Below are positions 33,135 to 41,336 of a DNA stretch of 64,000 nt, piece after piece (within the stretch, counting starts at the first letter, position 1; the number at the start of each line of letters is the position of its first letter). The notes under the pieces were generated by a model. It ran no database searches. It was not told where the DNA came from and was given only the letters and a program-made list of their open reading frames with translations. The stretch is from Vicinamibacterales bacterium (GTDB lineage Bacteria > Acidobacteriota > Vicinamibacteria > Vicinamibacterales > SCN-69-37), in the NCBI GenBank assembly GCA_030827135.1, contig JAURFE010000001.1, forward strand, positions 1,331,946-1,395,945. Reading direction: 5' to 3'. The translations under genes were made by a program, and so were the position numbers.

Positions 33135-34388
33135 TCAGGACAGCGGCGTGAGATTCGACGCAACGTCGGTGCGGTACGCCTTGAACGCAGGTACGAGGCC
33201 AGCGAGCGCACCGAGAATGATCATGCCGACAGGCGTCATCCACAGCGACGGGTCAAACCTGAACGCATCGAGCACGACACCGGTCTGCGCGCGCACAATC
33301 ACCATCGCGGCGGACAGGATGCCGCCATAGACGAGATACCCCAGCAGAACACCCAATGCGGTAATGGTCGTGGACTCGAGCACGATCGCCGAGAACACCG
33401 TGCCGCGCCGGGCACCGAGCGCGCGCAGGATGGCGAACTCGCGGCGGCGTTCGTTCATCGTGTTGTAGATGCTCGCGAGAATCGATCCGGCCGCGACCAC
33501 CACGATGAGATACGCGACCATCGTCAGAATCCGGCTGACCCAGCCGATACGCTCAAACAACTCCGCCATCACGCGGCCGATCGGCCACGCCAACGTCGCC
33601 ACCTTGCCCTGATTGTTGATGGTGTTGCCGAGCAGAAAGCCGGCCTGCGGATTGCGCAACTTCAACATTACTGCGCTGACTTCGCGGTGTTCTTCCGGCA
33701 CCGGGGTATCGTCGGTCGGCCGATACACGGCGCCCGTGCCGCGCAGGATGTGGCCGGACATGCGGTAGATGCCTTCGATGGGAATCCACAACACCCGATC
33801 CGACGGACCATTGGTCGGTTCCATTACGGCGACCACCGTGTACTCGTCACGATGCCGCTGCTTCTCGTCGAACTGGAGGCCGTGATACGGCATGAACGTC
33901 GAGCCCACGCTCAGGCCAAGCTTTTCGGCCACGTAGTACCCGACAATCGCTTCCTTCTTCGTCTCGTCGAAGATCCGTCCACCCGGCTTCAGCACAAACC
34001 CTTCACCTTCGCGGTAGGTGAAGTCGGTGAACATCTGGGTCGTCGTGCCGACAATCCGGTAGCCCTGATAGTTGTCGCCGACCGCGTACGGGATCGCGAG
34101 CGTCACGCGGGAGTCTTCCGCGACTTCCCTGTACAGCGTCCAAGGAATGTTTCCCGGAGAGGTCTCGAGGTGAAACACCGTGTTCAGGACGAGCTGCAGC
34201 TGGCTGCCGCGTGCGCCGAGCACCGCGTCGAACCCGACCTTGCCACCCGTGAACGCGTCGTAGGTCTGCGCGTTGATGGCAAACACGGACATCGTGAGAC
34301 CGGCGGCCAGGCCGACGGAGACGATGGTCACAAACGACGAAAGCGCGTGCTGCCGCAGACTGCGACGCACGAGGGACATCAGATTCAT
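33135..34388 (-). CDS. FtsX/MacB-like ABC transporter permease
   Basis: The 417-residue protein has one N-terminal membrane segment, a large periplasmic domain (about residues 45-270) and three C-terminal membrane segments with the FtsX motif NTMNERRREFAILRALGARR. This is the MacB/LolC architecture, used for mechanotransmission or lipoprotein release rather than classical import. It overlaps the ATPase gene by four bases (ATGA). The stop codon is followed directly by a CTGGACC-type repeat. Confidence 0.88.
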   Translation of the reverse strand: MNLMSLVRRSLRQHALSSFVTIVSVGLAAGLTMSVFAINAQTYDAFTGGKVGFDAVLGARGSQLQLVLNTVFHLETSPGNIPWTLYREVAEDSRVTLAIPYAVGDNYQGYRIVGTTTQMFTDFTYREGEGFVLKPGGRIFDETKKEAIVGYYVAEKLGLSVGSTFMPYHGLQFDEKQRHRDEYTVVAVMEPTNGPSDRVLWIPIEGIYRMSGHILRGTGAVYRPTDDTPVPEEHREVSAVMLKLRNPQAGFLLGNTINNQGKVATLAWPIGRVMAELFERIGWVSRILTMVAYLIVVVAAGSILASIYNTMNERRREFAILRALGARRGTVFSAIVLESTTITALGVLLGYLVYGGILSAAMVIVRAQTGVVLDAFRFDPSLWMTPVGMIILGALAGLVPAFKAYRTDVASNLTPLS

Positions 34389-35083
34389 CGCGGGCCTCCC
34401 GCCACGGGCGCCGCGTGCGCGGCCGCCGCGCGGTTCAGGTCGCCGAGATCTTCGCTGCGATCAAACGCCGAAAGAATCGCCGGATCGTGACTCACCAGCA
34501 ACAGGGCCGCGCCGTTCTCCCTGCAGACCTCTCGAATCAGCGCGAGGGCCTCGCCGGCGTGTCGCTGGTCGAGGTTGCCGGTCGGCTCATCGGCCAACAC
34601 GAGTTTGGGACGATTCGCCAGCGCGCGGGCCACGGCCACGCGCTGCTGCTGCCCAATGGAGAGCTGGCCGGGCCGATAGTCCATGCGATGGGACAAACCC
34701 ACGCGCTCGAGCAACGCGCGCGCGTGTGTGGCGTCCACGCCGGTGCCGAACAACATGCCGAGCATGACGTTCTCGAGCGCGGTATACCCCTGAAGCAAAT
34801 TGAAATTCTGGAACACGTAGCCCAGGGTCTTCGAGCGCACCCGATCGCGGCCGCTCTCGGACATCGTGGTCATGGTGTTGCCGTCGAGCACGATCGTCCC
34901 GCTGTCAGCCTGCAGAATGCCGGCAATGAGATTCAGGAACGTCGTCTTGCCGGATCCGCTGGCGCCGCGCACCGCGACCTGCTCTCCCGCCTCAAGCGAG
35001 AAGCCCGGGACGTCCACAATGAGCGTACGCTCGCCATCGGGCGCCGCGAAGCTTTTTTTGAGGTCGGTTACGTCGAGCAGCAT
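34385..35083 (-). CDS. LolD/MacB-like ABC transporter ATP-binding protein
   Basis: The 232-residue ATPase has Walker A (GASGSGKTT), a Q-loop ([17 protein letters not shown]), signature LSIGQQQR (with I for the usual G at the second position after S), Walker B ([12 protein letters not shown]) and the switch histidine (LLVSHD). It pairs with the FtsX-like permease. The ATG at 35083 is eight bases after the DUF3299 stop at 35091, so DUF3299, ATPase and permease form one operon. Confidence 0.9.
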   Translation of the reverse strand: MLLDVTDLKKSFAAPDGERTLIVDVPGFSLEAGEQVAVRGASGSGKTTFLNLIAGILQADSGTIVLDGNTMTTMSESGRDRVRSKTLGYVFQNFNLLQGYTALENVMLGMLFGTGVDATHARALLERVGLSHRMDYRPGQLSIGQQQRVAVARALANRPKLVLADEPTGNLDQRHAGEALALIREVCRENGAALLLVSHDPAILSAFDRSEDLGDLNRAAAAHAAPVAGGPR

Positions 35084-35090
35084 GGCCCGG

Positions 35091-35603
35091 TCACTGCACA
35101 CTGTCGGCGACGATCGAGTAGAGACCGACGATGCGGCCCTTTTCGACTTCTTCCGCAACGCTGAACGTGCCGCGCACCAGGATCTCGTAGCCGGCCCCGT
35201 ACGTCCGCGCCTTCTGCCCCGGCTTCATCGTCACGTAAATCCACTCGTTGATGCGGGGCACGCCGCCGAAGCCGCACGCGTCCACACTGGCGTTCAGGAT
35301 GAACGATGAGGTGCCGGAACTGTCGTAGTCGAGAGGCAGGATGTTGCCGTAGATCTCGACCTTCTTGCCCTCCAGCGCGAGGATGTTGGCGGGTATGGTG
35401 CCCTTCACCTGCTTCGGCGATGGATCAAATGGATCGTTCGGGTTGTAGTCGTAACCCGCGAGGAACCAGAAGTCCAGGAACATGTAGCCGGACTTACTGA
35501 CCGTCGGCTTGGCGCCCGGTTGCGGCGCCTGCGCCAGCAGCGGAGCGGCCAGCACAGCGAGGGCAAGGACGGACGTCACTGCCAGGAGTCTCAGTCGCAC
35601 CAT
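35091..35603 (-). CDS. Exported DUF3299 domain-containing protein
   Basis: A signal peptide is followed by the DUF3299 domain: LEGKKVEIYGNILPLDYDSS, SFILNASVDACGFGGVPRIN, EWIYVTM and IVGLYSIVADSV. DUF3299 proteins occur with ABC ATPase/FtsX permease pairs, including zinc-regulated clusters of Vibrio and Shewanella. A role in periplasmic metal handling is therefore plausible but not shown. The gene heads the operon; TAAGAT lies ten bases before the ATG. Confidence 0.82.
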   Translation of the reverse strand: MVRLRLLAVTSVLALAVLAAPLLAQAPQPGAKPTVSKSGYMFLDFWFLAGYDYNPNDPFDPSPKQVKGTIPANILALEGKKVEIYGNILPLDYDSSGTSSFILNASVDACGFGGVPRINEWIYVTMKPGQKARTYGAGYEILVRGTFSVAEEVEKGRIVGLYSIVADSVQ

Positions 35604-35746
35604 GATTGGCGCTATCTTACCATCCCCTCCCGGGGCCTCACACGGCTACGATACTCCCCGTAGTTGGCGCGCGTGCGACGGCCGCACATCCCCCGACCCG
35701 TCCGCAGCCGTCAGAAGCGAGATGCCGAATGAACCGATACGCTTGC

Positions 35747-36415
35747 TCATGCGGTGAACCCCTGGACCCTGGACCATAGGACCGCGATCTCCGCCGGAGC
35801 GTGCGCAACGAGCTCGTCCCCCCGCAATTCGAGATCCCCGCGCGCCGCCCCAAATCCATAACCCGCCACACAGACAGCGACGCCCGCGTTGCGAGCCACG
35901 TCAACATCCACCATCGAATCCCCCACCATCAGGGTGGCGTCAGGCGGCGCACCGGCCCAGGCCATCAGATCGCGCAGTCCCGCGGGGTCAGGCTTGCGTG
36001 GGAACGGACCGTCACCGCCGATGATTCGTCCGAAGATCCCGGTCCATCCGAAGTGGTCGATGAGCCGTAACGTTGGTGTGAGGGGCTTGTTGGTCAGTAC
36101 CGCGAGCTGCGCATCCGTGCGAAATGAGGCCAGCACGTTGTCTATCCCCTGATACGGGCGAGTCGTCTCCATCAATCGCACGGCGTAGCGGCGGTGGAAC
36201 TCGGCCAGCGCCTGATCCAGGTCCGCGTCACAGCCGGCGGCAACAAGGGCGCGCTGCACTAATGTCCGTGCGCCGTCGCCCACCATCCGGCACACCTGGT
36301 CGATCGCCAGTGGGTGCGCGCCGAGGCCCACCAGCACGTCGTTGGTGCTCGCGGCCAGGTCCTCCCGGGAGTCCACCAACGTGCCATCAAGATCGAACAC
36401 CACCAGCGCTGACAT
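35747..36415 (-). CDS. HAD-family phosphatase, phosphoglycolate phosphatase-like
   Basis: The 222-residue protein has the HAD motifs: VVFDLDGTLVDSREDLA (nucleophile Asp), VLTNKP (motif II), the lysine in FPRKPDPAGL and VGDSMVDVDVA (motif III). The Gph subgroup hydrolyses 2-phosphoglycolate, a product of DNA repair or photorespiration. The final residues (WSRVQGFTA) are encoded by a GGACCCTGGACC repeat array (35756-35779), another case of repeat-derived C-terminus. TAAGAT is seven bases before the ATG. Confidence 0.85.
   Translation of the reverse strand: MSALVVFDLDGTLVDSREDLAASTNDVLVGLGAHPLAIDQVCRMVGDGARTLVQRALVAAGCDADLDQALAEFHRRYAVRLMETTRPYQGIDNVLASFRTDAQLAVLTNKPLTPTLRLIDHFGWTGIFGRIIGGDGPFPRKPDPAGLRDLMAWAGAPPDATLMVGDSMVDVDVARNAGVAVCVAGYGFGAARGDLELRGDELVAHAPAEIAVLWSRVQGFTA
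35756..35779. repeat. CTGGACC repeats inside the 3' end of the HAD phosphatase gene
   Basis: AACCCCTGGACCCTGGACC, a member of the GGACC(C/T)CT family, encodes the last residues of the phosphatase on the minus strand. Confidence 0.5.
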
Positions 36416-36477
36416 TCCGGCAATCTTACGTCCCGTGTCTGCGTATGGGCGGCCCCTTTTTTGCTTACGATAGCCCC
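36416..36477. promoter_or_regulatory. Compact divergent promoter region, both genes leaderless-type
   Basis: Within about 60 bases, minus-strand TAAGAT lies seven bases before the phosphatase ATG, and plus-strand TACGAT lies six bases before the VWFA ATG at 36478. Neither start has a Shine-Dalgarno. Confidence 0.45.
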
Positions 36478-37371
36478 ATGCCCCCTGTGCGTCCGCTCCT
36501 TGCGGCAACCGTGCTCGCCGGACTTGCCTTCTCCACCCCCGGCGCGGCGCAACAGGCCACGTTCCGCTCGGCCACCAGGACGGTGCCGATCTACGCCACG
36601 GTGACCGACGCGAGCGGGCGTCTGGTCCCTGACCTGGAACGGGGCGACTTTGAGGTCTACGATAATGGCAGGAAGCAGGACCTCACGCTCTTCGAGAACT
36701 CCACCCAGCCGATTTCCGTGGTGGTCATGCTCGACACGTCCGGGAGCATGACGATGAACCTCGACCTGTTGAAACAGGCGGCCACACAGTTCGTCATCCG
36801 GCTGTTGCCGGAAGACCGCGCGCGCGTCGGCAGCTTCAGCGACAGGAACAAGATCCGGATTGCGCCCGAGGCGTTCACCGGCGACCGCGACCAACTGATG
36901 CGTGCGGTCCGCGAGGACCTGCAGGTCGGCAACCCGACGGCGCTGTGGGATGCGATTGACCGGAGCATGGACGCACTCGCTCCCCTCGGCGGGCGCCGCG
37001 TGGTGCTCGCCTTCACGGATGGGGCTGACAACCACAGCGACCGCAGCCAGAAGGACGTGTTGAAGCGGGCTCAGGCGGACGAGTTCATGATTTACGCGAT
37101 TGGACTCCGGTCGCGGATGCGGGGCCAGGGCGTGACGCAACCGGACCGCGGATTGCGCCGCGTGGCTGACGAAACCGGCGGCGGCTACTTCGAACTTCAG
37201 CGGACGGATGAGCTGAACACCACATTCACCCGTGTTGCGCAGGAGCTGCACAGCCAGTACGTGCTGGGCTTTTCCCCGCAGACGATCGACGGCAAAGTGC
37301 ATACACTTGAGGTGCGCGCCGCTCGCTCCGGACTGACCACGCGCGCCAGAAAGAGTTACGTGGCCAAATGA
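36478..37371 (+). CDS. Secreted VWFA-domain protein
   Basis: The 297-residue protein has a signal peptide (to GAAQQA), an N-terminal beta domain (TRTVPIYATVTDASGRLVPD; DFEVYDNGRKQDLTLFEN) and a VWFA domain with an intact MIDAS motif (VVMLDTSGSMTMNL). It ends in LTTRARKSYVAK. This architecture is typical of Acidobacteria VWFA-related proteins of unknown function. Its end overlaps the next VWFA gene by four bases, so the two paralogues (about half identical) are coupled. Confidence 0.85.
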   Translation: MPPVRPLLAATVLAGLAFSTPGAAQQATFRSATRTVPIYATVTDASGRLVPDLERGDFEVYDNGRKQDLTLFENSTQPISVVVMLDTSGSMTMNLDLLKQAATQFVIRLLPEDRARVGSFSDRNKIRIAPEAFTGDRDQLMRAVREDLQVGNPTALWDAIDRSMDALAPLGGRRVVLAFTDGADNHSDRSQKDVLKRAQADEFMIYAIGLRSRMRGQGVTQPDRGLRRVADETGGGYFELQRTDELNTTFTRVAQELHSQYVLGFSPQTIDGKVHTLEVRAARSGLTTRARKSYVAK

Positions 37372-38255
37372 CACGACTGACCACCACGGCGTTCCTGCTC
37401 GCAGCGGCGGTGACGGCCACCGCACTTGCGCAGCAACAGCCCATGTTCCGGTCGGGCACCCGGACGGTGCCTGTCTACGCCACCGTCACCGACCGTGACG
37501 GTCGACTGGTGCCCGAACTTCGCGAGGACGATTTCGAGATCTACGACAACGGCAAGAAGCAGGCGGTCACCATCTTCAACGATGAGATCGTGCCTTTCTC
37601 GGCAGTGCTCGCCCTTGACACCAGCGCGAGCATGACGATGAACATCGAGTTCGTGCAGGATGCGGCGGCGCAATTCGTGATCCGGATGCTGCCCGCCGAC
37701 TCCGCTGCCGTCGGATTCTTCAATTCGAAGGTGCGGTTCAGCCCCGGCCTCTCGTCCGATCGGGACGGTCTCGTCCGCTACATCCGCACCGAAATGCAGT
37801 ACGGCAACGAAACGCGGCTCTGGGATGCCGTGGATGCCGCCCTGGACCATCTCACTGAAGCCACCGGCCGCCGTGTGGTGGTGGCCCTGACGGACGGCGA
37901 GGACTGGGGCTCCTCCAAGGGCAACGGCGAAGTCCTCGATCGCGCCCAGCGCGAAGACGTGATGGTCTACGCCATCGGCATCGAATCCACCTTTCACAAC
38001 GGCGAGCGGTGGACGACAACGCGCCCCGGCGGATCGTTCCGCAAGATTGCGACAGAGACCGGCGGCGGCTTTTTTGAACTGAAGAAGACTGCAGACCTCA
38101 ACACCACCTTCTCGCGCGTCGTGCAGGAGCTGCACAGCCAGTACCTGCTCGGCTTCGCACCGGCGACACTCGACGGCAAGGAACACAAACTCGAGGTCAG
38201 GATGACCAAGCCCGGTCTCAAGGTTCGAGCACGGAAGACATATGTTGCGAAGTAG
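37368..38255 (+). CDS. Secreted VWFA-domain protein, tandem paralogue
   Basis: The 295-residue paralogue of the preceding gene shares the same order: signal peptide, RTVPVYATVTDRDGRLVPEL, MIDAS motif ALDTSASMTMNI and the C-terminal KPGLKVRARKTYVAK. The ATG overlaps the TGA of the upstream gene (ATGA). The following lipoprotein gene begins 14 bases inside it, so three genes are probably one transcript. The tandem pair suggests a recent duplication. Confidence 0.85.
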   Translation: MTRLTTTAFLLAAAVTATALAQQQPMFRSGTRTVPVYATVTDRDGRLVPELREDDFEIYDNGKKQAVTIFNDEIVPFSAVLALDTSASMTMNIEFVQDAAAQFVIRMLPADSAAVGFFNSKVRFSPGLSSDRDGLVRYIRTEMQYGNETRLWDAVDAALDHLTEATGRRVVVALTDGEDWGSSKGNGEVLDRAQREDVMVYAIGIESTFHNGERWTTTRPGGSFRKIATETGGGFFELKKTADLNTTFSRVVQELHSQYLLGFAPATLDGKEHKLEVRMTKPGLKVRARKTYVAK

Positions 38256-38766
38256 CGGCACGTTCACCCGAGGCCTGGGCCTCGCGGCCATCTGCATCCT
38301 CGGCACACTCGCCTGCGGGAAGACCGAGGACCCGAACGCGCTGATGCCCCCGGACGTCCTGCAGGTCCTGGTACCGGCGATGGACGGCTGGACGCGCGGA
38401 GCCGTCAGCGCCCAGACGATCGATGTGCCTGACGTGGCGAGTGTGGTGACCGTCACGTACACCCACGCCGACGGCGGCCAGCTCGACCTTGAAATCAGCG
38501 ATACCGCCGGCACGTCGTCGATGATTGAATCGCTCGCGGCCGAAGCCGAGTCACAGTTCAACCGGGTGATGGGGAACGGTTACCTGAAGGGGACCATGGT
38601 CGCAGGCTCTCCGGCCGTCGAGGCGTGGAACACCGAGAACCGCATCGGCGAACTCACGGTGCTCGTGAAAAAGCGCTACATCATCCACGTGGGCGGCACC
38701 CGCCTCTCGGACGCTGCGCCCATGCGCGCACTCGTGGAGCGCATCGACTTGGCGAAGCTCAGGTAG
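38242..38766 (+). CDS. Lipoprotein of unknown function
   Basis: A lipobox (ICILGTLACGK) gives a lipoprotein with a 150-residue mature domain that contains VTVTYTHADGGQLDLEISDT and IGELTVLVKKRYIIHVGGTR. The pattern suggests a small alpha-beta domain. It overlaps the second VWFA gene by 14 bases and is likely co-expressed. No family was recognised. Confidence 0.6.
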   Translation: MLRSSGTFTRGLGLAAICILGTLACGKTEDPNALMPPDVLQVLVPAMDGWTRGAVSAQTIDVPDVASVVTVTYTHADGGQLDLEISDTAGTSSMIESLAAEAESQFNRVMGNGYLKGTMVAGSPAVEAWNTENRIGELTVLVKKRYIIHVGGTRLSDAAPMRALVERIDLAKLR

Positions 38767-39343
38767 GACGCGCCGGGGTTGAGCGCGCCGGGGAACCTTG
38801 AACCAATGTTCATGGTTCATCGGTTCATGGTTCATGGTGCCGTTCTGGGTTCACGGTTCTGGGTGATGGGTTCGGGGTGCGCGGTGCATTGCCCGCGGTT
38901 GGCACAAGGTGTGCTATTGCTGGCGCCGTTGGAGCGAGACGGTACGAGGAACTTGATGCCTGGCAACTGAGTCGTCAGCTGGCTGACGAAGTCGCGAAAG
39001 TGCTCGCTACTCGGAGACCAGCGGAGGACTTCGATCTTTTCAATCAGCTCAGGTCCGCATCGAGGTCGAGTTGCCGGAACATCGCTGAAGGGTTTGGGCG
39101 CTTCTACCCGAGAGAATTCCGCCAGTTCTTGCTCATTGCTCGAGGCTCTCTCCTCGAGACTGGGGAACATTTGCGAGATGCCAGAGCCGCCGGCTGGATC
39201 GACGCGTCGCGCGAGGCAGAGTTGGTGCGCCTGCGTGACCGCGTACCGCGCACCCAGAACCCGGCACCCAGAACCCGGCACGCAGAACCACGCACCACGA
39301 ACCCAGAACAGCACCATGAACCATGAACCGATGAACCATGAAC
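38767..39343. mobile_element. Inverted-repeat-bounded element carrying a four-helix-bundle gene (element B)
   Basis: Arms of 45 bases at 38808-38852 and 39299-39343 are inverted copies matching at 44 of 45 positions. The match continues imperfectly inwards with TTCTGGGTGC-type units to about 38887 and 39245. The arms consist of GGTTCAT heptamers followed by GTTCTGG units. Between them is one gene for a four-helix-bundle protein. The right arm ends exactly at the base before the stop codon (39344) of the convergent epimerase gene. Bases 38767-38800 hold a diverged GCGCGCC palindrome. Mobility is inferred. Confidence 0.55.
38877..39326 (+). CDS. Four-helix-bundle protein (S23/IVP type), second copy
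   Basis: The core runs RRYEELDAWQLSRQLADEVA, FNQLRSASRSSCRNIAEGFG and RFYPREFRQFLLIARGSLLE, matching the same TIGR02436/PF05635 family as the 18603 protein, but with only distant similarity to it. The true start is uncertain: the GTG at 38877 lies in the left repeat arm and about 20 residues precede the conserved region. The last 30 residues (PRTQNPAPRTRHAEPRTTNP and on) are simply a translation of the right repeat arm. This indicates that gene and arms are parts of one unit. Confidence 0.75.
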   Translation: MRGALPAVGTRCAIAGAVGARRYEELDAWQLSRQLADEVAKVLATRRPAEDFDLFNQLRSASRSSCRNIAEGFGRFYPREFRQFLLIARGSLLETGEHLRDARAAGWIDASREAELVRLRDRVPRTQNPAPRTRHAEPRTTNPEQHHEP

Positions 39344-40342
39344 CTAGAGCCTGAACCCCTCCGCGAGCGGATCGTCCGGGCTCACGATGAACGTATGCTC
39401 CCCGGTGATGGACGCAGACCCCGTCAGCTCGGGAACGATCGCCTGATGGTCCCCGACCGCCGTGCGTGCTAACACGCGCGCGCGGAAGGAAGTGCCGATG
39501 ATGCTCTCGTGCACAAACGGCACGGCGTCGTCGACCAACCCCATCGCATCGAGCACCGCCAGCACGGCGCAGGTGCCGGTGCCGCATGGCGAGCGGTCGA
39601 CCTCGTGGTCCGCGAAGACTGTTACATTGCGCAGGTGTGCGTCCGGTGCGGACGGCGGTCCCGTGAAGATCGTGCCGTAAATTCCGGTCAGCCCAGCCTC
39701 AAGGGGATGCACCACCGGAATGAGCCGTTCAACCTCGCGCGCGATCAACATGCCCACGCGCTTCAGGTCGCCAAGGCGTTCCGGCACCACCGCCAGACCG
39801 GCCGACTCGGCATCCACCACCGCATAAAACGCGCCGCCAAACGCCACATCCACAAGCAGATCGCGACCGGCGACAGAGACCGGCAGCGCCGCGGCGTACA
39901 CAAACGACGGCACATTCCGGAACGACACCTCCTGCACACGCCCGTCGCTCATCGTCGCGCGCGCATGGATCTGGCCCGCCGGCGCGTCGAACACGAGGGT
40001 CCTCCGGCCGTCGGCGTGCGTCACCAGGCCGCGTTCGAACGCGATGGTCGTCACCGCGATGATGCCGTGGCCACACATCGTGCTGTAACCCTCGTTGTGC
40101 ATGAACAGGACGCCCACATCCGAGTCCAGCCGTTCCGGCACCGTCAGAAGGGCGCCGTACATGTCCGCGTGGCCCCGGGGTTCGAACATGAGAATCCGGC
40201 GCAGATGGTCCTGCGCCTCTCGCGCAAACGCCCTGCGCTCCAGCATCGTCGCCCCCTCAGGGGCTGGCCAGCCGTCCACGATGAGCCGGAGCGGTTCTCC
40301 TGCCGTATGGGCGTCAATCGTGCGTAAGATGTGGGGCGTCAT
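39344..40342 (-). CDS. Proline racemase family protein, probable 4-hydroxyproline 2-epimerase
   Basis: The 332-residue enzyme has the family start HILRTIDAHTAGEPLRL and both catalytic cysteines: NEGYSTMCGHGIIAV and DRSPCGTGTCAVLAV. Trans-3-hydroxyproline dehydratases replace the second cysteine by threonine, so an epimerase/racemase is favoured. It would interconvert trans-4-hydroxy-L-proline and cis-4-hydroxy-D-proline. The ATG overlaps the ATG of the divergent ornithine-cyclodeaminase-like gene by two bases (CATG at 40340-40343). AACAAT is six bases upstream of the ATG. Confidence 0.88.
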   Translation of the reverse strand: MTPHILRTIDAHTAGEPLRLIVDGWPAPEGATMLERRAFAREAQDHLRRILMFEPRGHADMYGALLTVPERLDSDVGVLFMHNEGYSTMCGHGIIAVTTIAFERGLVTHADGRRTLVFDAPAGQIHARATMSDGRVQEVSFRNVPSFVYAAALPVSVAGRDLLVDVAFGGAFYAVVDAESAGLAVVPERLGDLKRVGMLIAREVERLIPVVHPLEAGLTGIYGTIFTGPPSAPDAHLRNVTVFADHEVDRSPCGTGTCAVLAVLDAMGLVDDAVPFVHESIIGTSFRARVLARTAVGDHQAIVPELTGSASITGEHTFIVSPDDPLAEGFRL

Positions 40343-40354
40343 GCCCCTATTGTT
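40325..40354. promoter_or_regulatory. Overlapping divergent start codons with a -10-like box on each side
   Basis: CATG at 40340-40343 contains the ATG of both divergent genes. Plus-strand TAAGAT (40325-40330) lies ten bases before the plus ATG, and minus-strand AACAAT (40349-40354) lies six bases before the minus ATG. Each promoter thus lies inside the coding region of the other gene. Confidence 0.5.
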
Positions 40355-41336
40355 AACGGAAGCCGACATCCGGCGCGTGCTCCCGATGTCGGACCTTATT
40401 CTGGCGATGGTGGACGCGCTCGGCGACTTCTCGGCCGGGCGGGTCGTCCAGCCCGTCCGCACCGTGCTTGAGGTCGGACCCACGCGTGCCTATTTCGGCG
40501 TCATGCCGGCCGCGACGGTGGACGAAGCAGGGCGCGGCACGATGGGCGCCAAACTCGTCACGGTCTACTCGGGGAACCACGCCCGGGGCCTGACGTCCCA
40601 TCTCGCGACGATCATCCTGATGGACGCCGAAACCGGCGCGCTGACGGCCCTGCTCGATGGCCGGTACATCACGGAAGCCAGGACGGCTGCGGTCTCGGCT
40701 GTCTCGGTGGACCGGATGGCGCGCACCGACGCGCGTGTGCTGGCCATTCTCGGCAGCGGCGTGCAGGCGCGCAGCCATCTGGAGGCCATCCGTCACGTGC
40801 GACCCATCGACGCCGTCCGCGTGTGGAGCCCGAACGCCGATCACCGCGCCAGATTCGCAAAGGAGATGACCGCCGAATGCGGCATCCCGGTGTGGAGCGC
40901 AGACGATGCCGCCTCCGCAGTGAGGGATGCGGACATTGTGGTGCTGGCGACGGCGTCGCCAACACCTGTGGTCGCCCGCGAGGACATTGCCAACGGCACG
41001 CACATCTGCGCCGTTGGTGCCTGCCGTCCGACGCAGCGCGAGATGCCCGGCGAACTCGTGGCGGCGGCCCGACTGGTCGTGGACTCGCGCGCGGCAGCCG
41101 TGGTCGAAGCCGGCGACATCGTGCTGCCCCTGGCGGACGGCCTCATCACCGAACGGCACATTCTCGGTGAACTTGGCGAGGTGTTGCTGGGCCGATGCCA
41201 TGCCCGGCTGCATGCGGATGACATCACGATCTTCAAGTCGCTGGGACTGGCGGTTGAGGATGTGGTCGCGGCGCGGCTCGCGGTGGAACGCGCGGAGGCG
41301 GCGGGCCTGGGCCAGCGCATTACACTGCAGGCATGA
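40341..41336 (+). CDS. Ornithine cyclodeaminase/mu-crystallin family protein, probable pyrroline-2-carboxylate reductase
   Basis: The 331-residue protein starts MPLLLTEADIRRVLPMSDLI and has the Rossmann motif LAILGSGVQARSHLEAIRHV with a following RVWSPNADHRARFA. Members deaminate ornithine or reduce cyclic imines such as pyrroline-2-carboxylate. Being paired with a 4-hydroxyproline epimerase supports a role in imino-acid or hydroxyproline degradation. Its 3' end overlaps the TPR gene by four bases. Confidence 0.85.
   Translation: MPLLLTEADIRRVLPMSDLILAMVDALGDFSAGRVVQPVRTVLEVGPTRAYFGVMPAATVDEAGRGTMGAKLVTVYSGNHARGLTSHLATIILMDAETGALTALLDGRYITEARTAAVSAVSVDRMARTDARVLAILGSGVQARSHLEAIRHVRPIDAVRVWSPNADHRARFAKEMTAECGIPVWSADDAASAVRDADIVVLATASPTPVVAREDIANGTHICAVGACRPTQREMPGELVAAARLVVDSRAAAVVEAGDIVLPLADGLITERHILGELGEVLLGRCHARLHADDITIFKSLGLAVEDVVAARLAVERAEAAGLGQRITLQA

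Noticed and set aside
32589-34490. 633-codon plus-strand open frame
   Set aside because: It runs antisense to the lipoprotein and ABC permease genes, which have clear motifs and ribosome sites.
38767-39343. True 23S rRNA intervening sequence
   Set aside because: No rRNA gene occurs anywhere in the window; the element lies between two protein genes.
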